NCBI RefSeq assembly: GCF_029955155.1
Contig: NZ_JAPNOZ010000012.1
Span: 763,610 to 827,609, forward strand
Direction of reading: 5' to 3'
Length of the DNA: 64,000 bases
Origin: Psychrobacillus sp. NEAU-3TGS
GTDB taxonomy: Bacteria; Bacillota; Bacilli; Bacillales_A; Planococcaceae
Positions 1 to 8,806 of this stretch are shown one piece after another. Each line of letters begins with the position of its first letter. The first letter of the stretch is position 1. A program made the position numbers and the translations under genes. The notes beneath the pieces are model-generated. The model saw only the letters and a list, made by a program, of their open reading frames with translations, did no database searches and was not told the origin of the DNA.

Positions 1-265
1 AGGAAGAGTTATTTATTGGGGATTCGAAAACCTCGAACCACCGGAGACCGAAGCGATGGTCACAGAATTTAGTAGAGTTAGCGGATACGAACCCGTTCAA
101 ACAATCGAAAGCTATGCCGGTTATAAAGACTGGTTTATACAAGACTGGCGAAGACCGGGTTTTACGGTGGAACTTGGATCAGGAACAAATCCACTACCAC
201 TTACCCAGTTTGATGAAATTTATGAAGAGGCGTTGGGGATATTCTTAGCGGGGTTATATTTATGA
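1..265 (+). CDS. M14-family zinc carboxypeptidase, C-terminal fragment (5' end outside window)
   Basis: The reading frame is open from base 2 with no start codon, so the gene begins before the window; about 87 residues remain. The piece carries the hallmark end of M14 metallocarboxypeptidases: a Gly-Tyr-Lys-Asp-Trp stretch, then PGFTVELGSGTNPLP, in which the Glu of VELG is the family's catalytic glutamate. In Bacillales this form is typical of gamma-D-glutamyl-meso-diaminopimelate peptidases that cut peptidoglycan peptides, often in spores or at the cell surface. The zinc-binding HxxE and its His partner lie upstream and cannot be checked. A hairpin terminator follows the stop codon. Confidence 0.8.
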   Translation, partial: GRVIYWGFENLEPPETEAMVTEFSRVSGYEPVQTIESYAGYKDWFIQDWRRPGFTVELGSGTNPLPLTQFDEIYEEALGIFLAGLYL

Positions 266-278
266 AAATTTAGTAAAA

Positions 279-327
279 AACAGCTGCTTTCGGATTCTCC
301 AAATCCTTTAGCAGCTGTTACTTTTTG
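279..327 (+). terminator. Rho-independent terminator after M14 peptidase
   Basis: A 10-bp stem (AACAGCTGCT paired with AGCAGCTGTT) with a loop of about 21 bases is followed by a short T-rich stretch. It lies directly after the peptidase stop codon. Confidence 0.75.
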
Positions 328-408
328 CGTATATTATTTGATCTTTACATCCGTTACCGAGTGCAAAAGCCTCTAGCATCCATCGTTACTTGTCTCACCA
401 AATATATA

Positions 409-804
409 CTAACTTCTAATCTTCCTGAGAATACCACTAGGCATTCTGAGCTTAAATATTTTCTTTACATTTTCTAATTTTATCGCTTTTCGTACTGCCT
501 TATAGCTACTTCCAAAAAATCTGCTATTTTCAACCGCATCTATGATGATGGTTTCAAAAAGAGCAATACTACCTACAACAATAAGGATAATAAATACAAT
601 CATATCGTAGATACCATCGTATGAATTCGGTTTATAAGAAATAAAATGGAGTTTAATATAATAAAAAATAGCACCAGAAATAAAAGAAAAAACCGGAATA
701 TATTTCATTAAGCTATGGGCTAATTTTTTTCCTAAATAATAAGTAATACACGCCATAAAAACCATTATGATTAAACAAATCAGGATGCCAATCTTAAAGC
801 TCAT
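409..804 (-). CDS. Hypothetical membrane protein, 131 aa
   Basis: I do not recognise a family. The protein has about three hydrophobic segments (roughly residues 4-25, 32-50 and 65-92), then a basic, Arg/Lys-rich tail of about 40 residues, predicted cytoplasmic. The ATG at 804 is preceded by GAGGTG at good spacing, which supports this start and suggests the gene is real. It converges on the peptidase gene and stands alone. It could be a small envelope protein, but nothing in the sequence points to a function. Confidence 0.6.
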   Translation of the reverse strand: MSFKIGILICLIIMVFMACITYYLGKKLAHSLMKYIPVFSFISGAIFYYIKLHFISYKPNSYDGIYDMIVFIILIVVGSIALFETIIIDAVENSRFFGSSYKAVRKAIKLENVKKIFKLRMPSGILRKIRS

Positions 805-985
805 TTGTTCACCTCTTTCATTTTAAAAAGAATCATCAGTGGAAATCACTACCTTACTATATTCATGAGAGAATAGAATAAGCACTTTTTAATACGGGAA
901 ATATGATTTGGTAGGAACTCTAAAGTTTTCCACTAATAAAATCAGAATGCCCAATGGAAGAAAAATCTAATCCAACGCCTGATAA

Positions 986-1023
986 TATAAAAGAGCACGA
1001 CATACTAAATGTCGTACTCTTCG
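986..1023 (-). terminator. Terminator of the metNPQ operon
   Basis: The stem AGAGTACGACAT/ATGTCGTGCTCT has a short loop and is followed on the minus strand by TTTTATATT. It lies 21 bp after the metQ stop codon. Confidence 0.8.
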
Positions 1024-1043
1024 CTGTAAGTGTATGATACTTT

Positions 1044-1871
1044 TTAAAATGCTGGTATTGCTGTTTCTTCATAATTTTTTTCAAAAAACTCGCGAACCTC
1101 AGGACTCGTCATAGCTTCCGCTAATTTTTGAATCGGTTCCGAATCTACATTGTCTTTACGTGCGATTAGCGTAATCGCAAAATCATTTTCAGTTCCTTCA
1201 GTAAGGAGCGCATCACTTTTAGGTGTCAATCCAAGTGGTGCAGCATAAGCAGGGTACATAAATACTGCATCTGCATCATCATACATTCTCGCTAACATTA
1301 ACAAATCAACTTCTTTAAATTGATAATTTTTTGGATTTTCTATAATATCAGCTATTGTATAATATGGGCCTGTCTTTTCTTTTAATTTAATAACATCATT
1401 TTGCGCTAACAAAGCTAACGAACGGTCTATATTAGAAACGTCATTCGCTATAGCAACAGCTGCTCCTTCTGGTAATTCGTCCATCGAATTATATTGTTTT
1501 GAATATACACCGTAATTCGCGAAATATATTGGTACAACTGGTACTAATTCTGAACCATTATTTCTATTAAATTGCTCCATAAACGGAACGTGCTGGAAGA
1601 AGTTTGCATCCACTTCTTTTGCTGCTAGTGCGCTGTTAGGCTGCACATTATCGCTTAATACAACAATTTCTAAATTAATTGACTGTTCTGCAAGTATTGG
1701 TTTCACAAGCTCAAGCACATCCGTCATTGGAGGTATTAACGAAGCTACTTTTAACGTTACTTCTTCGTTTTCCTTATTTTGCGTATTTTCCTTATTTGTT
1801 TCTTTTTTTTCTTGTCCGCAACCAGCCAATATAAGTAGTATAACAGCTATTAGAAAAAATATTTTTTTCAT
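1044..1871 (-). CDS. metQ: Methionine ABC transporter substrate-binding lipoprotein
   Basis: A solute-binding lipoprotein of the NlpA/MetQ family that captures L- or D-methionine outside the membrane and delivers it to MetP/MetN. I start it at the ATG at 1871 because a GGAGG lies 8 bases before it; the ATG at 1886 contains that ribosome site. From 1871 the protein is 275 aa. It starts with a signal peptide ending in the lipobox LAGC (Cys18 would be lipidated), then a Lys/Glu/Asn-rich linker. The binding domain shows the family's ANDVSNIDRSLALL and NPKNYQFKEVD segments. It is the last gene of the metN-metP-metQ operon and is followed by a terminator. Confidence 0.92.
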   Translation of the reverse strand: MKKIFFLIAVILLILAGCGQEKKETNKENTQNKENEEVTLKVASLIPPMTDVLELVKPILAEQSINLEIVVLSDNVQPNSALAAKEVDANFFQHVPFMEQFNRNNGSELVPVVPIYFANYGVYSKQYNSMDELPEGAAVAIANDVSNIDRSLALLAQNDVIKLKEKTGPYYTIADIIENPKNYQFKEVDLLMLARMYDDADAVFMYPAYAAPLGLTPKSDALLTEGTENDFAITLIARKDNVDSEPIQKLAEAMTSPEVREFFEKNYEETAIPAF

Positions 1872-1886
1872 CGTATTTTCCTCCAT

Positions 1887-2549
1887 TTATCTTTTATCTA
1901 TTTTTCTTGATACAGTAGTTCCGATAAACTGAATGAGCTGCACGAGAATGACCATAATAATGATCATATACATCATTAAGTCTGTTTTAAATTGTTGATA
2001 GCCATACCGTATTGCAAAGTCTCCTATTCCGCCGCCTCCTACCACGCCCATTATAGTCGAATAGGAAATAAAACTAATGATAGAAGTTGTCAAACCTAGA
2101 ACGAGACCAGACCGAGCCTCTACATAAAGGAATTTATAAATTATTTCTTTTACAGACGCACCCATTGAAATCGCTGCTTCCAGTACCCCTTTTGGCACGT
2201 CCAGTAAAGATTGTTCGACCAATCGAGAATAATGCGCAATAGCTATTATCGCTAATGGAATGGTAGCTGCCGCTGTACCAATCGCAGTCCCAATGATAAA
2301 TCTTGTGAATGGGATTAAAAACACAACTAACAATAGGAAAGGAAAAGACCGTATTATATTTACCAATAAATTCAAGGATGAGAAAATCACTTTATTCTCC
2401 AGTATTTGTCCCTTCCTACTAAGGAAAAGTAATGTTCCAACTGGGAGTCCCAATATAATCGCAGCTAAAATAGAAACACCAACCATTACAAAAGTTTCTC
2501 CAATAGACGACCAAATTTCGGCTTCATATTGAACTAATATTTCAGGCAT
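1887..2549 (-). CDS. metP: Methionine ABC transporter permease
   Basis: Inner-membrane permease of the MetI/MetP family, with about five or six hydrophobic segments and the cytoplasmic coupling motif EAAISMGASVKEIIYKF (around residues 130-145), which contacts the ATPase MetN. The better start is the second ATG, at 2549 (220 aa): the upstream GGAGGGGTGGAG inside the 3' end of metN serves as its ribosome site. From there the start overlaps the metN stop by 8 bases, indicating translational coupling. The metQ coding region follows after 15 bases. Confidence 0.92.
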   Translation of the reverse strand: MPEILVQYEAEIWSSIGETFVMVGVSILAAIILGLPVGTLLFLSRKGQILENKVIFSSLNLLVNIIRSFPFLLLVVFLIPFTRFIIGTAIGTAAATIPLAIIAIAHYSRLVEQSLLDVPKGVLEAAISMGASVKEIIYKFLYVEARSGLVLGLTTSIISFISYSTIMGVVGGGGIGDFAIRYGYQQFKTDLMMYMIIIMVILVQLIQFIGTTVSRKIDKR

Positions 2550-3291
2550 GCTCCACCCCTCCATCCTTTGTCAGTTGTTCCACAAAGTACTTTGGATTAT
2601 TGTCTGTACCTAGCATCCTTGTTGGTTCAATTGAGATTGTTTCATATATTTCTCCATCCGCCATTACCGTTACGCGATTACATATACTCTTAATCACGTC
2701 CATCTCATGACTCACGAGCACAATGGTCACACCAAAACGTTTGTTCACTTTTTCTAATACATCTAATATTTCCGAGGTTGTATGAGGATCAAGTGAAGAG
2801 GTTGGTTCATCACATAACAAAACCTGCGGGTTATTCGCTAGTGCCCTTGCAATTGCGACACGCTGCTTTTGGCCACCACTTAATTGCGCTGGATATTTGG
2901 AAATAAAATTTTCTAGCCCAACAAATTGAAGACATTCCATTACGCGATTTCGAAGATCTTTTTTCGGAAACCTTGCCAGTTCTAAAGACACGGCTACATT
3001 TTCAAAAACGGTTTTATTTGCAACTAGATTAAAATGTTGAAAGATCATTCCAATCGATTTTCGTGCTTCCCGTAGATGTTTGTTTGTCAAATTAGTTAAG
3101 ACTTGACCATTTACTTCCACTTCCCCTTCATCGGGAGTTTCCAGCAAATTCATTAGTCGCAGTATGGTGGACTTTCCCGCTCCACTTGCTCCGATAATTC
3201 CATAAATTTCTCCTTTATTAATCTTCAGAGTCACGGAGTTAACAGCCCGAAAATGTGCAAAATTTTTCGTTACCTTATGTAAATTAATCAT
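2542..3291 (-). CDS. metN: Methionine ABC transporter ATP-binding protein, short form
   Basis: ATPase of the methionine importer. Walker A GASGAGKST lies at about residues 34-42, the Q-loop at about 85, the signature LSGGQ at about 137-141, Walker B LLCDEP at about 158-163 and the switch His in VSHEMDV. It is 249 aa, whereas typical MetN proteins are about 340 aa because of a C-terminal ACT-like NIL domain that binds methionine and inhibits transport. Here the protein ends soon after the ATPase core, so that domain is absent. First gene of the operon. I looked for a SAM (S-box) riboswitch upstream and saw none. Confidence 0.9.
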   Translation of the reverse strand: MINLHKVTKNFAHFRAVNSVTLKINKGEIYGIIGASGAGKSTILRLMNLLETPDEGEVEVNGQVLTNLTNKHLREARKSIGMIFQHFNLVANKTVFENVAVSLELARFPKKDLRNRVMECLQFVGLENFISKYPAQLSGGQKQRVAIARALANNPQVLLCDEPTSSLDPHTTSEILDVLEKVNKRFGVTIVLVSHEMDVIKSICNRVTVMADGEIYETISIEPTRMLGTDNNPKYFVEQLTKDGGVEHA

Positions 3292-3388
3292 AAAAAAATC
3301 CCCTTTCTATTATTTGAAGGGCGATTGCGACGTTACTTATTATAGCTTAAAATACTGAGGCTGTCATGGTTGTTGTTCCCTGTATGAT

Positions 3389-3422
3389 GGACAATTTAGA
3401 CATTACTTCATCTAAATTGTCC
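3389..3422. repeat. Perfect 12-bp inverted repeat between metN and the oxidoreductase gene
   Basis: GGACAATTTAGA and TCTAAATTGTCC flank a 10-base loop. Neither strand has a T-run after it, so it is not a standard terminator. It lies about 100 bp upstream of metN and just beyond the restored end of the oxidoreductase gene. It may be an operator or a structured RNA end; nothing decides between these. Confidence 0.5.
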
Positions 3423-3440
3423 GGTACACAAGGAAAGTAT

Positions 3441-4387
3441 TTAATACAATAACTGGTCAATCCATTCCTGCACCTTTAATCCTTCTTCAAACGAAACGAT
3501 GAATGATTCTTGACCGTTTACTGTTTGGTGACATGCATCTAACAGACTATTAGGTTGGAGCTCGTGTTGATCCGAAAAGCTTCTTGATCTTTTTCACTAA
3601 CCCAAAGTTCTGACCAATTTCGGATAGTCATTACTTTCTTTGTTCCGAAAATTTTAAACTCGAGACGTTCCTCCTGCCCGATTCCTGACAAACCATTTAG
3701 AACAATTGGTATTCCATTTTCTGTTTTAGCTAATGCTGATACACCCGTCTCACACAGCTCTACCTCTGCCGGATAAGTCGTCGTATGAGAAGAAATTGTA
3801 AAGCTTCCGAAAAGATGATACATAAGTTGAACATAATGTGGAAATATCTCTCTTATAAAACCACCTTGTTCCCTTGTACCAATCCAAGGATTTTGTTGCC
3901 ATTTTCTAGGCCAGTTTGGTAAGTATGTATGTAATTCAATACGAACTATATCACCGAGTTCTTCCGCAGCCAATGCATTCTTGAGACTATGTACAACCGG
4001 ACTATACATTAACGGAAAATGCATTGCTGTTTGAACTTTTGTCTCTGCTGCTACTTTTACCATCCGTATACCATCCAACACATCATGAGCGAGTGGCTTT
4101 TCAGAAAGAATATTTAATCCGTGTGCTGCTATTTGTTCTGTTAGTGGCGCGTGACTGACAGGTGGAGTACCCACATAAACCCAATCTGGACGTGTTTGTA
4201 AAAGGTCTTCTAACGATTCTGCAACCGAAAGCTGATACTTAGTGGAGATTTCCTCTAGCCTTATTTTATTTTCATCAAATACCGATACAATTTCGCAATT
4301 AGGATGAGCTAAAATTTGATTGATAATACGTTCTCCCACAACTCCTGTGCCGATTATTGCAAATGTCGTTTTCGTCATTTTTTGCAC
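3441..4387 (-). CDS. Gfo/Idh/MocA-family NAD(P)-dependent oxidoreductase, frameshifted near the 3' end
   Basis: The N-terminal Rossmann fold has AIIGTGVVGERI (about residues 10-21), and the family's EKP motif occurs in ILSEKPLAHDV (about residues 95-105). Such enzymes oxidise or reduce sugars, inositols or similar compounds; the substrate cannot be read from sequence. The uninterrupted frame stops at 3539 (282 aa) with an ending unlike the family. The adjacent frame continues with a convincing C-terminus, LLDACHQTVNGQESF through EEGLKVQEWIDQLLY, stopping at 3441. The total of 947 bases is one short of a whole number of codons, so a one-base deletion at roughly 3545-3582 would restore 315 aa. 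Either a true frameshift or a sequence error. Confidence 0.8.
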
Positions 4388-4526
4388 TCCTTAAACAATC
4401 TATTTTTCACGCTATGTAACTAGTTAATCATAATCATCTGTAGAATGAAAGATTATTCACTCCCTGATAAAAATACGCGTAACCATTCATTTTTCGGAAA
4501 TACTAACAGACAAAGGAGTGAATAAA

Positions 4527-4799
4527 ATGGCAAACAGAAATAAAATATTAGTTCCATCTGCTCGAGAAGAATTAGACAAACTTAAAGCCCGAGTGATGAA
4601 AGAACAAGGCTATGCTGTAAATATGGACAAACCGAATGATGTTAAATATGAAATTGCAGAAGAACTAAGTATTCCATTAAAAAAGGGATATAACGGCAAG
4701 CTTACATCTGAACAGGCTGGAAAAATCGGCGGACCAATTGGCGGTAGCATGGTAAAAGAAATGATTAGAATGGCACAAGAGCAGATGCTGAAAAAATAA
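4527..4799 (+). CDS. Small acid-soluble spore protein, alpha/beta type
   Basis: DNA-binding spore protein that coats and protects the chromosome in dormant spores and is degraded by the GPR protease at germination. I start it at the ATG at 4527 (90 aa), 9 bases after AAGGAG; a GTG at 4518 lies too close. The conserved C-terminal block GKLTSEQAGKIGGPIGGSMVKEM is nearly all present, and the segment KYEIAEEL (about residues 41-48) fits the GPR cleavage region. SASP genes are normally transcribed by sigma-G in the forespore. I could not place a convincing sigma-G promoter here. Confidence 0.93.
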   Translation: MANRNKILVPSAREELDKLKARVMKEQGYAVNMDKPNDVKYEIAEELSIPLKKGYNGKLTSEQAGKIGGPIGGSMVKEMIRMAQEQMLKK

Positions 4800-4914
4800 T
4801 TGACCTCATTATTCATAAAGTGAAAACACATAATTTATTTAGGATGGGGGATTCTAAAGTTGAAACGGAAAAGGATAAAACATTGTTAAACTACAGATTG
4901 GAGGATTTACACAG

Positions 4915-5724
4915 ATGACAAAAAGTCAACAAAACCTGAGTCCTAGTGCTGCCTTTGCCCGTTTCATGTTGGGCTCTGTCCTAACCGCTTATGGTACGGT
5001 TAGAATGTTACGTGAACCAAAGAGCAGAAGCGGAAAAATGCTTGTTCTATTTGGTTCCATGAAAGTAGCAGAAGGTGCCACTAAATTTTGCCCTACTAAA
5101 GCGATGAGTAATGTGATGGACAAAATGATGAGTGAGAACACTTCGCAAGCATCTTCTACAGGTACCAGTGCATCTATGAGTAGTGAATCAGGGTCTCAAC
5201 AAAATGCTTCCAGTAACAGTTCGAGTCAAATGGGTGGAAACCTTATGCAGATGGTTGGTAGTCTTGCTCAAAAGCTAACCGGTGCAAGTGCGACTCAACA
5301 AATGGCTAGCGGGACAAACGCTCAAACTATTGGCAACATCGCTCAAACGGTAGCACCTAAAGTTGGTCAATTCGTGAACGATGTAGCATCCACCATGGCG
5401 GGATCACAAAACGCTGCTGGAGGAAATAGCAACGGAAAACAAGCTACTGCGACAAGCGGAACACCTAGCAAAGCAACAACTTCTAATGCGAATGCGAATA
5501 CCCAGAATGCTACAAACGGATCCGCAAACGGGAATAAAAACGCTTCTGCAAATGCAGACAATACGAAAACGGCTTCGGCTACAAACAGCACGAAGAAGCA
5601 AACCACCTCAACAAATAGCAAAAGCACACAAAAAACTGACACTGCAACAGTTGATGCTTCTGTAATTAACGCTACGTCCAAATCAGCTGCCAATAACCCA
5701 AATATCCCCAATATTCTTCAGTAA
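4915..5724 (+). CDS. Membrane-anchored protein with DUF2892-like N-terminus and long Ser/Thr/Asn/Ala/Gln-rich tail
   Basis: The first 65 residues hold a glycine-containing hydrophobic region (FMLGSVLTAYGTVRML and MLVLFGSMKVAEG) resembling the DUF2892 (YgaP-type) membrane domain and ending in a lone Cys in KFCPTKAM. From about residue 75 to the end the protein is low complexity, very rich in Ser, Thr, Asn, Ala and Gln, with several NANAN-like and STN-like runs and two more amphipathic stretches (about residues 105-155). A GGAGG lies 10 bases before the ATG. It follows the SASP gene by 115 bases in the same direction, so a role in the spore is possible but only inferred. Confidence 0.7.
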   Translation: MTKSQQNLSPSAAFARFMLGSVLTAYGTVRMLREPKSRSGKMLVLFGSMKVAEGATKFCPTKAMSNVMDKMMSENTSQASSTGTSASMSSESGSQQNASSNSSSQMGGNLMQMVGSLAQKLTGASATQQMASGTNAQTIGNIAQTVAPKVGQFVNDVASTMAGSQNAAGGNSNGKQATATSGTPSKATTSNANANTQNATNGSANGNKNASANADNTKTASATNSTKKQTTSTNSKSTQKTDTATVDASVINATSKSAANNPNIPNILQ

Positions 5725-5726
5725 GC

Positions 5727-5766
5727 AAAAACATGTCACCGTAATTGCGGTGGCATGTTTTTTTAT
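5727..5766 (+). terminator. Terminator after the Ser/Thr-rich protein
   Basis: AAACATGTCACCG pairs with CGGTGGCATGTTT around a five-base loop, followed by seven T residues. Confidence 0.85.
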
Positions 5767-5925
5767 TCTTAGAATATCAAGGGAGCCCCTTCTATCGATA
5801 TTAGCTATACTACTGAAAAAATTAACTTAATCATATGTAAGTGACTGAAAATACTAAATTATTTTTCTAGTAAGTGTATTCTTAAAAACCTTAAGCTATA
5901 ATTATTAGTTGAAGGGGGAAAAAAT

Positions 5926-7314
5926 ATGATTAAACAATCCATTATTGAAAATGTGTTAGAAGCCGCACTCTCGAATGGCGGTGATTTTTCAGAAGTGTTC
6001 ATTGAAGATAAATATGTAAACAGATTGGAATTACAAAGCGGAAAGATAGAGAAAAGTATATCCGGTCGCGATTTTGGTATTGGTATCCGTATTTTTTCAG
6101 GTTTGCAAAGTATTTATACTTACACGACTGATTTTTCTGAAGAAGGCTTGTTGCGAGCTGCAAAACGAGCAGCGCATGCTATTAAAAATGGAACAAATGG
6201 AACTATCCATCCACTTCGAAAAGAAATGGTCCTTCCTATTCATCAAATTGGACAAATGCCAAAAAATGTGGAGCATGCTCGAAAAGTAGCCGTTATGAGA
6301 AAGGCAAATGAGATTGCTAGAAATTATGATGAACGAATCCGACAAGTCGGACTACGTTATATCGACGAAGAACAGCATGTGCTAATCGCCAATTCAGAAG
6401 GCAAATTTGTGGAAGATACTCGCGTCCATAGTAGGCTATCCATACAAGCGACCGCTTCTGACGGTTTGGAAATGCAAACTGGATTTTATGGACCGGGAGC
6501 GCATGCAGGATTTGAATTTATTGAGAATTTAAATTTGGAGCATTATGCAGGTGAAGCTGCACGTATTGCTATAACAATGCTTGGTGCGGATGAATGTCCT
6601 AGTGGTAAATTCCCTGTCATTATTGATAATGAATTTGGCGGCGTTATTTTTCATGAAGCATGTGGACACGGACTGGAAGCCACTTCTGTCGCCAAAAATA
6701 ATTCTGTTTTCGCAAATCGAATAGGCGAAAAAGTTGCACCTGATATTGTGACATATATCGATGACGGTACTCTGCCAAATGAATGGGGTTCCTTAAATAT
6801 CGATGATGAAGGCGAAAAAACACGCAAGAATGTCTTAATAGAAAACGGGATTTTAAAAGGTTATCTGATCGATAAATTTAATGCCCGTCGTATGAATGCA
6901 GAAGCAACAGGATCTTCTCGACGTGAGTCTTACCGATTCAATCCAACTTCTCGTATGACAAATACGTATATTGCTCCTGGGACGTCGACACCAGAAGAAA
7001 TTATTGCATCGACTGAAAATGGCCTATATGCAAAATATATGGGTGGTGGTTCTGTTAATCCAGCTACTGGCGATTATAATTTCGCTGTTTCGGAAGCTTA
7101 CCTCGTGAAAAACGGAAAAATTGACCGACCTGTTCGTGGTGCAACCCTTATTGGAAATGGGGCAAAAACATTGCAGCTTGTAGATAAGGTCGGCAATAAC
7201 TTAGCCCATGGAGCAGGAATGTGCGGCTCTATAAGTGGGAGCTTACCAGTTAATGTCGGGCAGCCGATGATCCGTATCAGTGAAATTACAGTCGGTGGGA
7301 CAAAGGGGGAATAA
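5926..7314 (+). CDS. tldD: TldD-type metalloprotease subunit
   Basis: Catalytic subunit of the TldD/TldE metalloprotease, which degrades unfolded peptides and matures some ribosomal peptides in other bacteria. The zinc-binding HExxxH motif is visible as HEACGH at residues 243-248, followed by GLEATSV; the later segments GSSRRESYRFNPTSRMTN and the Gly-rich C-terminus also match. Length 462 aa is normal. A GAAGGGGG ribosome site precedes the ATG. The tldE gene follows after three bases, so both are made from one transcript. No peptide-precursor gene is seen beside them. Confidence 0.92.
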   Translation: MIKQSIIENVLEAALSNGGDFSEVFIEDKYVNRLELQSGKIEKSISGRDFGIGIRIFSGLQSIYTYTTDFSEEGLLRAAKRAAHAIKNGTNGTIHPLRKEMVLPIHQIGQMPKNVEHARKVAVMRKANEIARNYDERIRQVGLRYIDEEQHVLIANSEGKFVEDTRVHSRLSIQATASDGLEMQTGFYGPGAHAGFEFIENLNLEHYAGEAARIAITMLGADECPSGKFPVIIDNEFGGVIFHEACGHGLEATSVAKNNSVFANRIGEKVAPDIVTYIDDGTLPNEWGSLNIDDEGEKTRKNVLIENGILKGYLIDKFNARRMNAEATGSSRRESYRFNPTSRMTNTYIAPGTSTPEEIIASTENGLYAKYMGGGSVNPATGDYNFAVSEAYLVKNGKIDRPVRGATLIGNGAKTLQLVDKVGNNLAHGAGMCGSISGSLPVNVGQPMIRISEITVGGTKGE

Positions 7315-7317
7315 AAC

Positions 7318-8661
7318 ATGCAAATCACTGAGTTTCAAGAAGAACTACTTAGTAAGGCAATAGATGCTGGTTTCCAGGAAGCGGAAGTGTATTATGAACG
7401 TTCGGAATCATTCCAATGTATGATTTTTGAAGGAGAAATTGATAGCTACGAAACGTCTGAAGAAGGCGGTCTTGGACTTAGAGGTCTTTACAACGGAAAA
7501 ATGGGCTACGCCTATACAGAAAAAATCGATGAAGATTCCATCCCTTTTTTAATTAAAAGTGCAAAAGCAAATGCAGATGTCCTTGATGAAGACGATGGTT
7601 CGGATATTTTCGGTGGGAGTAAAGATTATCCTAATCATACGTTTTTTAGCGAAGAGCTTGCAAATATTCAAATCACCGAAAAGATTGAACTCATTAAATC
7701 TATTGAAAAGAAAGTGCTCGCATACGATCCACGGATTGTATCGCTTAACTACTGCGTTCTCCAAGATTTTTCTGGTGACCGTATCCTAGCTAATAGTAAA
7801 GGCCTTTCATTGAAAGAAAAAAAGAATGGTATAGTTATCTTCATTTCCGCAGTCGTCAAAGATGGGGAAGAAATGAAAACAGGTAGTTTTATTAAGTTAA
7901 CTCGTGATTTCGGTTCTCTCGAAGCCGATAAAATTGCAAAAGAAGCAGCAGAAGAAGCATTGTCTTATCTCGGTGAACAGTCCATTCCAACTAGAAGGTA
8001 CCCGATTATTATGCGACATGATGCAGCAGCGTCGTTACTTGCGACATTTACACCCATTTTCTCAGCTGAAAATACACAAAAGGATCAGTCGCTCTTGAAA
8101 GGTAAAGTCGGGAAAAAGGTCGCATCGGATATCTTTACTTTGCTGGATGATCCCTTCCACCCTGACGCCGTTGCGGGATCTAATTTCGATGGTGAAGGTG
8201 TTGCAACTAAAACAAGAAGCATCGTTTCAAACGGGACTCTAGAAACATTACTTCATAACCGAAAAACGGCAAAAATCGATGGTGTAGAGACAACAGGTCA
8301 TGCACATAAAACATCTTATAAAAGCACACTTACTATAGCACCACTAAATATGTTCATCGCACCAGGTGAAAAAAGTCAGGATGACCTAATTGCTTCTTTA
8401 GATAACGGGGTCCTCATTACGAACCTTGCCGGACTTCATTCCGGGACAAATACGATTTCCGGAGATTTTTCGGTTGCGGCTACGGGCTTTCATATAAAAG
8501 ACGGAAAGATTTCCTCTCCCGTTAAACAGATGACGATTGCTGGTAACTTCTTCGATCTTATAAATGATATTGAAGAGATTGGATCCGATTTACATTTCCG
8601 TCCAGGCGGTTACGGTTCTCCTTCATTACGAGTAAAAGAACTCTCCGTTACAGTTGATTAA
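7318..8661 (+). CDS. tldE: TldE/PmbA-type metalloprotease subunit
   Basis: The second subunit of the TldD/TldE protease. It has the same fold as TldD but lacks the HExxxH metal motif; at the equivalent place it reads RHDAAASLLATF. The C-terminal part ends with the typical family pattern (LHSGTNTISGDFSVAATGF and the later IAGNFFDLI). Length 447 aa is normal. Start ATG at 7318 with AAGGGGG upstream inside the tldD end. A strong terminator follows the stop. Confidence 0.92.
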   Translation: MQITEFQEELLSKAIDAGFQEAEVYYERSESFQCMIFEGEIDSYETSEEGGLGLRGLYNGKMGYAYTEKIDEDSIPFLIKSAKANADVLDEDDGSDIFGGSKDYPNHTFFSEELANIQITEKIELIKSIEKKVLAYDPRIVSLNYCVLQDFSGDRILANSKGLSLKEKKNGIVIFISAVVKDGEEMKTGSFIKLTRDFGSLEADKIAKEAAEEALSYLGEQSIPTRRYPIIMRHDAAASLLATFTPIFSAENTQKDQSLLKGKVGKKVASDIFTLLDDPFHPDAVAGSNFDGEGVATKTRSIVSNGTLETLLHNRKTAKIDGVETTGHAHKTSYKSTLTIAPLNMFIAPGEKSQDDLIASLDNGVLITNLAGLHSGTNTISGDFSVAATGFHIKDGKISSPVKQMTIAGNFFDLINDIEEIGSDLHFRPGGYGSPSLRVKELSVTVD

Positions 8662-8663
8662 GT

Positions 8664-8705
8664 AAAATACGGGACACCCTCCACTTTCGAGGATGTCCCG
8701 TATTA
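8664..8705. terminator. Bidirectional terminator between tldE and the ureohydrolase gene
   Basis: AATACGGGACA(C/T)CCTC pairs with GAGGATGTCCCGTATT; runs of A and T flank both sides, so it can serve both the plus-strand tld operon and the minus-strand ureohydrolase operon. Confidence 0.8.
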
Positions 8706-8806
8706 TAAAGGATTGATTAACCTTTCCTTTAATCTACTAGTCTTTTAACAATCTACTTTAGTTTTGCTATTCTTGCGACAAGTCCCATTAACTTCCTTCC
8801 GATCTT

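Noticed and set aside
3292-3440. SAM (S-box) riboswitch upstream of metN
   Set aside because: The conserved core of the S-box was searched by eye on the minus strand and not found; only a hairpin without T-run is present.
4388-4526. Sigma-G promoter for the SASP gene
   Set aside because: Several -35-like and -10-like pieces were tried, but none matched both elements at proper spacing.
5367-5711. Antisense frames within the Ser/Thr-rich gene
   Set aside because: Arise from the low-complexity codon pattern of the opposite strand.
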